64,000 nucleotides of DNA from Lutjanus erythropterus (lineage: Eukaryota; Chordata; Actinopteri; Lutjaniformes; Lutjanidae). The translations under genes were made by a program, and so were the position numbers. This document shows, piece by piece, positions 49,813 through 61,200 of the stretch; position 1 is the first letter of the stretch, and each line of letters opens with the position of its first letter. The stretch spans positions 16,399,695-16,463,694 of the forward strand of contig CM034606.1 in assembly GCA_020091685.1 (NCBI GenBank), read 5' to 3'. Below the pieces are notes generated by a model. The model ran no database searches, had not been told where the DNA came from, and saw nothing but the letters and a program-made list of their open reading frames with translations.

Positions 49813-52800
49813 TCAACCGTCCTTTGCCGTTTTAAATCGTAGAGCTACTACATGTCTTTGAAGTCCTTCCTCCCCGTCCCAAAGGTGATCCACAGAGAAA
49901 ATCCCCCTCTGCTCCACGAACGTCTCAAACAGGTGCAGCCCACCACCTACGCCAAAGTAGTGGGATTTGGTGGCGAGGTAGACCAGTCCGCCGGGTGCCA
50001 GCAGTTTGTGGAGGGTCTCATGTAGCGTGGAGTAGTATGCAGTGTTGTAGATTGTCTCTGAGGTGAATATAATGTCATATTTGGGTGGTGGGTCCTCCCT
50101 TTTAACCAAAGCAAGAAATGTGCTCCAGTCACCAGAGAAAAAGCGACACTTGGCGAGTAAAGGGTGCTGGGTTAGGTCTAAAGCTCTCTTCTTAGGTGGT
50201 GGGTGGCCATCTTTTACCTCCTGTTTCTCTTTCGCCTTCACTTTTCCACCATCTTCCTGCTGTAATTTTCCTTTGCCCCTCCCTTCTTTGTCATCTTCGC
50301 TGTCTACCTCATCATCCTCTTGGCAGTTTAGTATTACATTTGGCACTGTAAGCTGTTCAATAACTGTGCTGTTATAATCTTGGAAGTGGACCTGCCTGGC
50401 TCCTCTCTTCAGAGCCAAAATCCCCAACAGCCCCGCACCGCAGCCCAAATCCAACACCGTCTTCCCCCCGAACGTCTCTCCGTCTTTCTCAATCAGCTCC
50501 AGAAGGTCATAAGTGCACTCCCACACCTTCAGCCCGCCCTCGTACACGCCAGAGATGAGATCAGACCTCTGCTCCGCGGTGCGGGAGAGAATTTTCTCCC
50601 CGTCCTCCCTCTCAGGGGCCGTCTTTTCAAAAACTGTCTCGTTGAGAAAGTGAAGGGGAGGAAGAGTTCCTATGGTAACGGTTTCAGCGACAGCATCCAT
50701 GAGGAGGAACTGCGGGTCAGATAAGGGAAGGTGCTCTTTGGACTCTTTTACGGGCTCTGCCGGTTTGGTTTCATTGCCAGTCTGAAAAATAAAAGGCAGT
50801 AAACATGGTTAGGGAACAAATGTCTTCCCTCAGATACATACAGTATGTGTCTGAAATGACAAGAAGGGAAGCAACATGTGTTTTATATTGACAATACCAA
50901 GCTTGAGGCACACTCAGCATTACAGATATAAATCAGTAATACGCTGAGGAATGTGCACTCAGAGGAAACAACTTGTAGCATGAAATTTTCAGACCAACTC
51001 TCTTCATAGACCATTTTTCACTTGGCAAATATCATAACCTTATTTTGTGGGTGGACCAAAACAACTCCCACTGCTTCCTGTGCTTACTTTGGGAAAAAAA
51101 AAAAAATCAAAATTCTAGTCAATGGTGAAAGACTGATTTTTTGATCCCATCTGAATTGAACTGTCAATTAATAACATCATTTTTCAACAAAAAAAAGTTG
51201 CTGTTTGTTGTAAAATTGTTGAAGTATCAGACTGTAAAGGTACGTAAGCAATGTCATGGCGACTGGACGGATGTATCGACTATCATTGGGTGATTCTGTC
51301 ATCTTATTTTGCTAATTTAATCATTTGCAGAGTGACAGGCACTGCTCCGCCTACAGTATAATACAGTACACACCCACTGAGCCGGAGGACGAGTGAGAGG
51401 AAAACTGCCTACAGGACATGACTATTGACTATATAGAGTTGGTGATTATTATAACAGTGGACAGAGTGACCAAGACGGTTTTGGGGAGTTTTATTTTTGT
51501 AGCGACTTCGGAGTCGTTGAGAGGCTGAGGCTGGGCCTTCTACTTTGTCTGACAAGCTTATATATGAAAAAAAAAATTACTGAGATACGAAAAAACTCAT
51601 GATACCGTGCACAAACTCATAATCAAAATGATTACAGTGATCAAAGAAAATAGTGGTCAACAAAAATATGGCGACCCCGTTCACCCTCTCTCTCCTACAA
51701 CTGTACTTATGTCTGTCAGGTTTAAATGAAGTGTGTTTTATGGAGTTAAAAAGGCAATTAAAGCTCGTCTCAGTTGTGAAAAGGGATAAAACTTTAATGC
51801 AGAAGATGATCAGTTGTATTTTTTTGATTTAATGTTTAAGAATACTTCCTTTCTTGACTTCTTGTGAATTTAGTTTGTTGTTTCTCAAAGCTTTCATCTT
51901 TAACCACATCCATGTTATGACCATCTTTGTTTTTTCTGACTAGCAGTGGCAGCTGGCATGTGATAAAACATTTCTGAACCACTGCTTCTCGATTCTGGCA
52001 ACCAACAACACAGCACAGTGACATTTAAACTCAGTTACGTGGCCTACTACACTTAAGTGATTTGTTTGCCTCCAGTTTTTCCTTTGTTTGACCTCCAGTT
52101 AACACCATGACATAAACATGACCTCAGCTCTGAAGGGGTCTATAGGAACTTCCTACAAACCGTGGGCGTCACAAATATGCTGTTTTACTCAGAAACAAAA
52201 TGTACACTGTTACTGTTTTATTAAATTAATTCAAATCACTGCACATACAATATCTTACTAACACGCTTTATTATTTTACTTTATTAACTTAGTTTAATTC
52301 TTACTAACAATACAGTACATTCAGAACTGGTTAAAACTGATTCAAAACCCACAAGTTTCAGTTAACATGGCTCTCGTGAAACCTGCTGAGGAAATCAAAT
52401 CAATGTTGTGAGCTCAAAGGAAGCCAGATGATCTGTTATTATAGGATCCTTCTGGATGAGAAACACTGTGAACATGAGGGAGGGGAATTAAACCCCACAA
52501 TACGATATAATCACAATACTTTGTTATTATGATTTTAAGCATTTTGTGATATGAGTATTGTAATAACATAAATACATTTATTACCTTTTGTTCAATTGCA
52601 AATACTGATGCCCAATCCACATATTTGTTGAAGAGTATGGACTGATGTCTGCCTATCACAGCTATATCAGTCTATATCGATATTGGCCAATATGTGCCTT
52701 AATGAAAACTTATTTTATTAAACAGAAACTAAGGAAGATTGCTCTTATTTGTTAGCTTTATATGCCACATTTTCTTTGTTTTCTTCTTTCTCTTAATTCA

Positions 52801-55500
52801 GGTTTAATAAAAAAAAAATTAAAAACACCAGTGAAAATGTACTTTTCAGTGCCCTGATATCATTTTTGTAATTAAAAATTTTTTTTGTTTAATTTTTTTT
52901 TTAATTCTGTAAAATATCCTCCCTCCTTCACTTCTTTGTCATAAACATTAACTAATTTAAAAGGATCATAGCAAAAATGTGTTTATGTATATTCTGTTTA
53001 TTATATTATGAACAAAGAATATTGGCCATATCAAAATCACAAGTTCTTTACTACCAAATATTGATACTGGTATCATCCCCAAAAGTCCAGTATTGGTTGG
53101 GCCCTGGCAATTATGGTCCTCAGAGGAAAACCTTGTCAGCTGCTGTTTTGACAGGATAAAGTTTTCAGTCTGTTCATCTCGCATCAGTCATTTTTTATTT
53201 TATTTTATTTCTTTGCAGCAAAATGGGAGTGTCAAGCACATAGACTGACCAATCAATAGCTGATCGTGACCTCTGAAGACCTCACTGGAAAAATAAAACA
53301 ATTCAACACCTAGTGGACTAAATAAAACAACTGATTTGATTATTCTAGTACCAAAATATTTGGTTTTTATTTGCACAATTAATAATTTATGTAATAAAAG
53401 ATTAATATTTGGCATCTGTGTTATCAGGACAATACTGCCACATAAAATATCGTGATACTACACTATTAGTTACCCTCTTCAAGCTTTCACTTCTGTAAAA
53501 TGTGCTCAACTAACAATGACTACTGACTGGCTCATGAAGTAGACGGTTACGAATCAGCCATGTGATTCACTGTGTGACTGAAACACCATCTGCAAACATC
53601 AATGCGTGGACTGGTTGATCAAACTGTCGATGAAGTCATACCCACCGGAGTGGTTAAGATAAACAGTTTAGATAAAAATGCCTTGTGAGATTTGTGAACG
53701 TCAGAACTTTGGTGTCTGCCAACAACAACTCCTGCAGTCCACTATCAGTATGAGCTTGATTTCCGCCATGACTTTTAATTGACATGCCTCCGCCCTGTGA
53801 TGTCAAGGCTCGTGGGTGAGGAGACTGTCAACCTACGCTCTCTAGTGGTTGCACATCTATCAGAGGAATTCATAGATTGTGACGGAACCACTCATACAGT
53901 GGAAATTACTCAGTTAAATAATCTGCATATTTGTAGTGTGTGTGTGTTTGTGTGAGGGGGTCTGTCCCTGCCCTTCTCCTCTGTGCTCCATTCAAAGGGC
54001 AACTTTACTTTCCCTGTATTACTGTAACAGAAGAAAGGTTAATTTACATAGCTAGATAAATCATAAAGCAAATACTACTCTATCCTTTAATTTATTCTAA
54101 ACTCCAGCCCATAAAATTGAATATATGAAAAGATTAATTATTAACCATTATGATATGATGGGTACATACCACATTAATCCACGTTAACTGAGAGACCAGA
54201 GAACCTCTGAAACAGATTTTTTTTCCGCCTTAGGGGTGTTTTGACCTACACATCAGCCTGTCCAGAAATGCTATTGAGTCATGTATCAGTTTTGTCTTTT
54301 TTAATGAGTTTACTGGCAATGTAACAGTACAAAAACTCATGCTGTGTAAATACCAAGATAGGAAATTGTAATAATAAAGCTACAAGTAACTTTTCCATTT
54401 TATGGATTACAGTGTTTCCACAGCAATAATAATATATAAAAATGAAAGTTGAAAAATTGTCTTTAATTAAATAATACATCTGATGTGTACAGAAATCTGT
54501 TTGTATAAAATGTGTTTTTCCTTACGGTTTTCCAGCTGTGCCTAAACACATGCAAAAAACTGGCATGAATTGTCTTGCAATTAATGTTTGAATTATGCAT
54601 ATACAATTGCAAATAATGCAGTGGTCAGTAGCAGTCCTTTTATAAAATAAAATAAAAATAATACAGTAAAATAATTAACCATACAAATTGCCACAGATAT
54701 CATCACAGATCACAGTACAATATCGAGACACATCATATCCCTATTCCAGTCTCTTTTGTGTTACTTTTTTTTAATATAAATCCATTTGATCCCTTGTCCT
54801 TAAATTCAGATTTTTTTAAAAGAATGAACCTTTTAGGGCAGCAACTAATTATTTTCATGGTTGATTGATCTGTTAATTACTTTATTGATTAGTTGATTAG
54901 TTGTTTGATCCATATAATGTCAGAAAATTGTGAAAATGTCGATTAACTTCCCCAATCCCAAGATGATATCCCCAAAATGCCTTTTGTTCACAACCCAAAG
55001 ATATTTAGGTTACTGTCATTGTGTAACCAGAAAATACTCAAATTTAAGAAGCTTGCATCTGAGAATCAACTGATGATCAGTATATTTGGCAGTTAATTAA
55101 AAAGTTTACAAGTAATCGATTAATCATTGCATCCTTTGAACTTTGACGTGCAGTTATTTAAATAAAGTTGACTGATTTGCTCTCCTTGCTTTGATGTGGC
55201 CTCACTTGTTTCACTACTATCTTTTCCAATGCAACGTTGATGGTATGTGCAGTAGTAAAGTAATTCTTGTTTATTTTTATTTTTAAGACTTGTCTAAGCC
55301 AACTGAACCTAATGCTTTACCGAGAGTCCAGAGACAAGTTCTCTGAGTACTGTACTTTGAGTTCCTTAACCTGAGTCACATTTTCAGCTAACTTTACTCA
55401 CGGATTTAGCAGCATTGTCTTTCTTTCTGTTTTGCACTTCATCCACGCCGTCCGGGTTTGTTGTTTCTGCTGGAACTTCGAAGTTAAAACAAAATGACAT
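49813..55500 (-). CDS. mettl18: METTL18 protein-histidine N-methyltransferase (two coding exons)
   Basis: Exon 1 is 55500-55402 (MSFCFNFEVPAE..., donor TCC|GTGAGT) and exon 2 is 50781-49813 after TTTTTCAG; the junction is phase 0 and the protein has 355 aa. MSFCFNFEV matches the human start MTFQFNFTI. The methyltransferase core has SGVYEGGLKVWECTYDL (about 110-126), the SAM-binding motif VLDLGCGAGLLG (142-153), HFQDYN, then FTSETIYN and KSHYFGVGGGLHLFE. A Glu/Lys-rich low-complexity insert (about 185-230) lies between the SAM motif and KCRFFSGDWS. Known role: METTL18 methylates a histidine of ribosomal protein RPL3 and tunes ribosome assembly and elongation. The gene is head-to-head with zdhhc16, about 0.4 kb apart, and shares a promoter. 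Homology is strong and the boundaries are firm. Confidence 0.95.
51836..52024 (-). pseudogene. Possible decayed THAP-domain N-terminus
   Basis: A 62-codon frame starts MSLCCVVGCQNREAVV, the usual opening of THAP zinc fingers (C-x2-4-C) in fish THAP and P-element-like genes. A later EKQQTKFTRSQERKYS resembles the EKRRxKWxxRIxRKD block of that domain. The AVPTF and C-terminal Cys/His part are not present before the stop, and no following exon is evident. I therefore read it as a transposon-derived or retroposed remnant inside the mettl18 intron. Chance similarity is possible, since only two short motifs support it. Confidence 0.35.
52490..53463. mobile_element. Inverted-repeat element with a nested insertion
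   Basis: The ends CACAATACGATATAATCACA and AAAATATCGTGATACTACAC are loosely inverse. Inside, about 52603-53107 carries ATATCGATATTGGCCAATAT and ends GTATTGGTTGGGCCCTG, matching the element near 22287-22545. No coding sequence remains. Confidence 0.5.
54834..55135. mobile_element. GGGCTGCAACTAA-type element, well-preserved copy
   Basis: It begins TAGGGCAGCAACTAATTATT and ends AGTAATCGATTAATCATTGC. The interior has TGTCAGAAAATTGTGAAAAT, CCCAAGATGATATCC and TTTAAGAAGCTTGCATCTG, all also found in partial copies elsewhere in the window. It is probably a non-autonomous hAT-like transposon common in percomorph fish. Confidence 0.7.
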
Positions 55501-55980
55501 GATGACAGACAACACAGCATGCAGCTATCTTGAGGTTAGAAAGCTGGTGCCCCCCTTTTACCGGAGGCTGCACATGGCGAACAGCAAACTGGCGTGCGAA
55601 TGTAGCTTAGCACAGCCGCTGCGAGTAAGAACTGCAAATCCCAGAATTCCGAGCACCATAGTAGCGGACCACCAGCTTGTCACCTTTCTGTCAATGCAAG
55701 AAAGTAACCGTTATCAATCTGTTTAGGTGAAATTTGGTTTAAATTGTTATAACATAAGAAATTTTGGCACATAAATTAAATTTCCGATGAAACCAATCGT
55801 GTCTGAAATGTTGTAGTTAGTTCCTGACTCATTTTACCATGATGCCTTTCGCTGGCAGTCTGGCGCATGCGCACTACATCCGGATCAGGATTCAGATCTG
55901 TAAACTGTCACAGAAGGTCCCTGATGTTGCTCTTCTCCACTAATATGTGGCTATAATCCCGTTTTGCCTTCCTTTGGAAA
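55501..55980. promoter_or_regulatory. Bidirectional promoter of mettl18 and zdhhc16
   Basis: The two genes diverge from this interval. It contains a ZNF143 (Staf)-like site, ACTGCAAATCCCAGAATTCC, at 55631-55650, an NRF1 palindrome GCGCATGCGC at 55863-55872 and an ETS-like ATCCGGAT at 55878-55885. CpG frequency is raised around 55545-55680 and 55850-55890. No TATA box is apparent. The ACTACAAATCCCAGAATGC form of the ZNF143 site is well known in vertebrate bidirectional promoters. Confidence 0.7.
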
Positions 55981-56025
55981 ATGTCGACGGGAGAGGTGAT
56001 TTCGGGAGCTTCTTTGCCTTTATAG
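55981..56025 (+). CDS. Upstream ORF in the first, non-coding exon of zdhhc16
   Basis: ATG at 55981 with A at -3 opens 14 codons (MSTGEVISGASLPL) closed by TAG at 56023-56025, just before the exon donor ACA|GTGAGT (exon ends 56029). If the first exon starts upstream of 55981, scanning ribosomes would meet this ORF first. The transcription start site is not fixed by the sequence. Confidence 0.4.
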   Translation: MSTGEVISGASLPL

Positions 56026-56629
56026 AACAGTGAGTATTCCCTTAAATAAATCTGAATCTGTCATTAAATATCAGCAGGCAGCACACAGCGTCGGTTTTTT
56101 GAATAGGAAAACAGTGTATGACATCCAAACAAAAGGGATTTGGGAGCGTTAGGATTCTGTGCGACTGTCCACAGCAGTTTGTATTGTGGACAAATGAAAT
56201 GTCAGGGCTTTTCTGAGGCGACATCTCGGCTAATTTGCCTCGTAATGGTCTTTAAATAGCCTGACATTACCTGATGGGGTGAAGCTGAATGCTGCTGGTG
56301 ATTAAAGTCAGCTCCACTCCAGACCACTGCCCCTGTCACCTCAGGTACGATCTCCACCCAGACTCCACCCTGTCTGGAATGCAGCAAGGCAAGAGTTTCT
56401 GCCAGTCCCTTTTTCATTCTCGCTTGGTTACATATATATTTCTGTTTTATTCACCAACTGATGCTCTGACTTGCTCATCTACACCTTTAAACTGTAGCTG
56501 AAGTTAAAGTTAAAGTGTCAGCTGCCACAGACTGATGGGGATGAGTTATATAAACAACTTAACTGCCAAAAAATCCAAGCAGACTGGCTCCCAGATTCAG
56601 CATAGGGTAAGTTTGATGTATTACACTGG

Positions 56630-57161
56630 ATTAGATCTGAAACGATTAGTCGATCAACCGAAGTTTAATTAGCAACCACTCTGATCTGAATCAGTTAATT
56701 GTTTTAGTCACTTTTCAAGCTAAAATGCCAAACATTGTCTGCTTATGGCTTTCCACTTGTAAGGAAGTGCTGCTTTTCTATATCTTAAGCAGAACTAAGC
56801 ATTAATGTTTTTATTCCACTTGCTTGTTTTCATCTAGAGTTAACAATTTCATTACTGTTTAATCCACCAGTTTTTCTAGATTAATTGATTAATCGTTTGA
56901 TTGATAAAATCCCAGAAAAAAGGGAAAATCCATCCCAGTTTCTCAGTGTCTTGTTTTGTCACCCCAATACCTAAAGATGTTTAACCTGATAATATACAGA
57001 GAGAAGTAACAAAACTCCACATTGATAGGCTGAAAACAGCTCTTTTTCTTCTTCTTTTTTTTTTTTTTTTTGCATAAAAAGTTACTTAAATTATTAATTG
57101 TTGGTGATTACTTTTCTGTGGCTTGACTAATCAGTTACTTAATAAATCGTTGTAGCTCTAG
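56630..57161. mobile_element. GGGCTGCAACTAA-type element in zdhhc16 intron 1
   Basis: The left end TTAGATCTGAAACGATTAGT and right end TAAATCGTTGTAGCTCTAG are inverse ends of the same family as 54834-55135. The middle seems to be two copies or halves (a second CGTTTGATTGATAAAATC start near 56897), making this copy longer than the others. Confidence 0.6.
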
Positions 57162-58164
57162 TATAAGTTTACTTTAAGAAAATGAATCAGAAGAGGGACA
57201 CAGTTTGTCATAGATGTAAAGCAACAAACATTGTTGCATATGGAAAATGGTATAACAACCTCCCCCCTCCTTCCCAGAGACAGACTTGTTAACCATGTGT
57301 GTCAGGTTGGAAACTCTACAAGAACAATGTGTTTGTTTTTTACCACTTTCCAGAAGAGGCATTGTAGTTGCCCCAAGCAGTTCTTATTGTTGAGCCCTGT
57401 TTAAGTTACCTTAGGCTTTAGGAGATAACAATGGAAATTTTTGACTACATTTTAAAGACTAAACAATTGCTTGATTAATCAAGAAAAACTTGCATTAAAA
57501 TAACTGTTAATTGTAGCCTGTTGTTTTTTTTATTGTAGATGGATGTTTTACACATGCTATCAGTGTTACAACAAGGGCTCAGACTTAAATTTTTTTCTTC
57601 CATGTCCCCTAACTGTCCCAAATTCTACTTTCAGCAGTCCTAGACTTAACAACCACTGTCCAAAACTGAAGTTGGCTGCTAATCAAACCTTTCCTTAAGA
57701 CAAGTACAACAGGTTCTACACAGTCACACAAATTTTAACAGTGCAATTATTATTTAGACAATTTAATACACCACAATTTAGATGACATGTCAGAGATCAA
57801 ATATATTGACAGTGACCAATATGGTGGATGCATATTATGACAAAGAAATCTTTAATAACAGTGCATATGAACATTTTTACAGTGTTCAGCTTTCATGAAC
57901 AAACACAGAGCCAAATGTTTACAGATCTCACTCTGCTTACCAAGCGTGCAACATGAAGAGGAAATTCTATATGGGAATTCATATGAACGTGATTGTCGTT
58001 AGGCGACAGCTGGGGAGTCAGTAACCATTTAGACAGACATTTAGACACTGTACCTTTGGTCACTACTGGTTATGGACTGTTACAATTAATCATATTGCCA
58101 CATTATTTAAACTTCAAACTTTCAGTTTAGTCTGTTGTTGATTGTTTCTTTATTTTCTTCAAAG
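57162..58164 (+). other. zdhhc16: Right part of zdhhc16 5'UTR intron
   Basis: No coding or repeat feature that I can name apart from a short AATTAATC-type fragment near 57460-57515. The intron ends with TTCTTCAAAG at 58164. Confidence 0.5.
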
Positions 58165-58181
58165 GTGCGTGGATATTACTG

Positions 58182-58286
58182 ATGCAGGATGCGGTGGTGT
58201 CCCAGCTCAGTGCTCCACCTGCTGCGCTGTGTGCGGTTATGCTCATACACCAGGAGAGGAAGGAGCAGAGTGCCTCTGTGGATTAG
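58182..58286 (+). CDS. Upstream ORF overlapping the zdhhc16 start
   Basis: An ATG 7 bases before the main start, in the +1-shifted frame and with a weak context (C at -3), opens about 34 codons ending at TAG 58284-58286 inside the coding region. Initiation here would exclude the main frame, so it could reduce zdhhc16 translation. It may simply be bypassed. Confidence 0.3.
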   Translation: MQDAVVSQLSAPPAALCAVMLIHQERKEQSASVD

Positions 58287-61200
58287 GGAAATATGGGCTT
58301 ACATGAGTGTGCTGGTGCAGTCACTTTACTTTAACTCCCTCACAGACTCAGATGTGGTTTTCGACTCAATCTTTGAACCAGTGTTTTGGACTGTGGATTA
58401 TATCACGCGCTGGTTTGGCACGGTGAGTGTGTGCTTGCTTGTGTGCTTTAACTGCACAGTTTTTAGCTTTTTTTCTCTGAAGAAAACTCACTATGGGCAT
58501 CCCCTGTCTTTGTGTGGTAGGTGTTTGTTTGTCTGGTGGTGATACTGACCAGCTCCATCGTGGTGATTGCCTACGTGGTCCTCCTGCCTCTTGTCCTCAA
58601 CACATACACTCCTGTATGGATCGCTTGGCACGTTTGTTATGGACATTGGAACCTCATCATGATCGCTTTCCATTACTACAAGGCTGCCATGACGTCCCCT
58701 GGATCCCCACCTACAGTAAGATAACAGCTACACTTTTCTGCAGAACTATGAATAGCTTCACTAATCTGGGCTTGCATCAAACTTAGATTTTGTAATGCAA
58801 CTAAAATGTCTCCTTTCAATCAGGAAAAAAATGACAGTCCCTTTGTGGCAGTCTGCAAAAAATGCATCATGCCCAAACCAGCAAGAACACACCACTGTGG
58901 TATCTGTAACAGGTGAGTTTGTCTTCTGTTCTGTATCTCCTTAATTTATGTTTTGTTTTGTTTTTTATTTGTAGTATCAGGTGTTTCTTAGCTTGTCAAA
59001 TTTGCACCATCGATGTCCACAGTTCTTGGAGTAAAAAAAGGTCCTAGCACTGTTAGGTTGAGTATTAAACTTAATTAAACTAAATAAGTTCTTAGTTAAC
59101 CTATAGTCATAGGATTTCCTTAATTAATTTACTAGTTGACTTAATTGAAAAATCTGTAAAAATGTCTTCTTCAGTGTTGCTAACATTCTGCAGATGGAAA
59201 GTGGATTTACAGGTTGCAGGTCTGGTTTGGCTGTGGGCTGTTAAGCAGGGAAAAGCCTTGCTGAGTTGTCTGTATAAATATCAAACTGTGTATTTTCTTT
59301 TTCCTTTGCAGGTGCATTCTGAAAATGGACCATCATTGCCGTATCCTTTGTGCCAACATCATTTCTTGTAGTATCAGAAATGACGTATTGTGACTGTGAA
59401 GAGATTGTACTTTTCCTTAATGTCAGCATTTCAGCCTGGTTGAATAACTGTGTGGGTCACTTTAACCACCGTTACTTCTTCTCCTTCTGCCTCTTCATGA
59501 CCTTGGGCTGTGTCTACTGTAGCATCAGTGGCAGAAAACTGTTCCTAGATGCATACAGTGCTCTTGAGGTGAGATGCTCAGGCTTGTACCACACTGTTGG
59601 ACTGCTATTGTTGCTGGCCTGCTTGACAGTTTTTGTCCTTGTAACAGGGTTTTCACAAGTCCCTAAAAAGTCTGAAATCCAATAATCTGAATTTTAGGCC
59701 TTAAAATATCTTCAATATGATTTTGACATGTCTTAAAATTTGATTAGACTTTGAAAAAAATGTTACTTTTTCAAAGCGAACTGTGCAGCCCGGTCAGAAT
59801 TCGTTTTACTAATTTATTTTATTAGAGCTAACACAGCAATCCTTATGTTTTTGTTAAAGGCATAATTTGCAAGATTTTCATTAAAAAAAAATGCATACAG
59901 AAATAATCCCCCCCAGTTGTCACCCACCATCCACCTTGTGCCTGTGCCATCTTATTTTCTCAACATTCATATACAAGCAAATCCCATTTATTGTACCTTC
60001 AAAGTTACTTTCATTTAATATGTGCAAGTGCAAGTTCAGCTAGATCTGGCTTGAGAACAGTGCATTTAGTGCTTAGTTTAAGCCTGTTGAAAATAATTTT
60101 AAAGCCTGCTGGACTTTGCACAAGCAAACTAGGAACTTTGGGCATAAAGGCATTAGAGTGTCATGGGAAATCAGAAAACCATATATCAAGCCATATAGCA
60201 CCAGCAAACACCTGCCATCACCAAATATTAATCTGGATTAATGTAATTGGTGCATGAACATCGTTAACTCCTGCAACTCCAACCAGCCACCATCTATGCA
60301 AACATTAAAAGCAGAAGAGCACTGGACTTGACACACGGTAACTAAACATCGGTCATAGAAAAGCAGTGAAGGTGTAGGTGAGCTGTTTCAAACCATGTTT
60401 ACCGATTCTGACATGGCTAAAACCTTCATACTTTCTTTGCCAGTATAGATGTGAAATAAGTCCTAAATTGCATCTACAGTGTTCTTAAAAAGGTCTTAAA
60501 TTTAACTTGTTAAACCTGTGCAAACCCTGTTGTAAGGCCTGACGCCTGGTGTCTTTCTTTTGCGGGGCTTAACTGTTCCTGACTGACTCTGCCTTGTTTC
60601 TGTCTTTAACACCCGGGTTTGTTTACGTGGGCTCTTCCATTAGCGCTTTAAACATTTGGACATGGACAAGCCAGGGGTGCCAGTAACAGGGATGGGGCTG
60701 CTTATAGGGCTTCTCCCTCCAGGCCAGGTACAGTTTCAAAAGTACACACACAACAACATGATTAAGCGCGCGTGTTTTATTTTCAGTTAGTTATTTCATA
60801 TGTGCTCTTTTTAGACCAACTATCAGACACCTGCACCTCCGTACACCTTTAAGGATAAGATGATTCATAAGAGCATCATCTACATGTGGGTGCTTACCAG
60901 GTAAGAATTTTATTTGGCCATCATTCATACGTATTGCCATGGCAACTAATGCCCCCTTTAGACTTTGTATTTAACTGTGTCTTGAATTCAAATTGTATCT
61001 AGATATGCTTTAACCTGATTACATTTACACCTGGTATTAATATGTGTCTCTGGTGTCCACAATGAGATCCGACTAAAGACCGCTAAAAGATGCCACATGA
61101 CATAATACACCCACTGGCATGTTTATGACGTCTTCACACATTCATTTACCTATAGCCAAATAATCACAAACTCACTACAGGGACACTGCATTTAATATTT

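Larger units (their letters stand above)
50782..55401 (-). other. mettl18: mettl18 intron
   Basis: The single coding intron, 4.6 kb. It holds a possible THAP-domain remnant (51836-52024), an element ending AAAATATCGTGATAC with another insertion inside (52490-53463) and a GGGCTGCAACTAA-type element (54834-55135). The stretch 50800-51800 and 53470-54830 show nothing I recognise. Confidence 0.7.

Noticed and set aside
50063..50724. Two + strand frames of 104 and 114 codons
   Set aside because: They are antisense to mettl18 exon 2.
55415..55726. 103-codon + strand frame beginning MSFFLFCTSS
   Set aside because: It is antisense to mettl18 exon 1 and runs through the promoter; no homology.
59350..59685. 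Continuous reading of the frame across the zdhhc16 U12 intron
   Set aside because: The frame is open by chance through the 94-nt intron and past the exon 5 donor; retaining the intron would separate the DHHC cysteine from PWLNNCVGH, unlike every DHHC protein.
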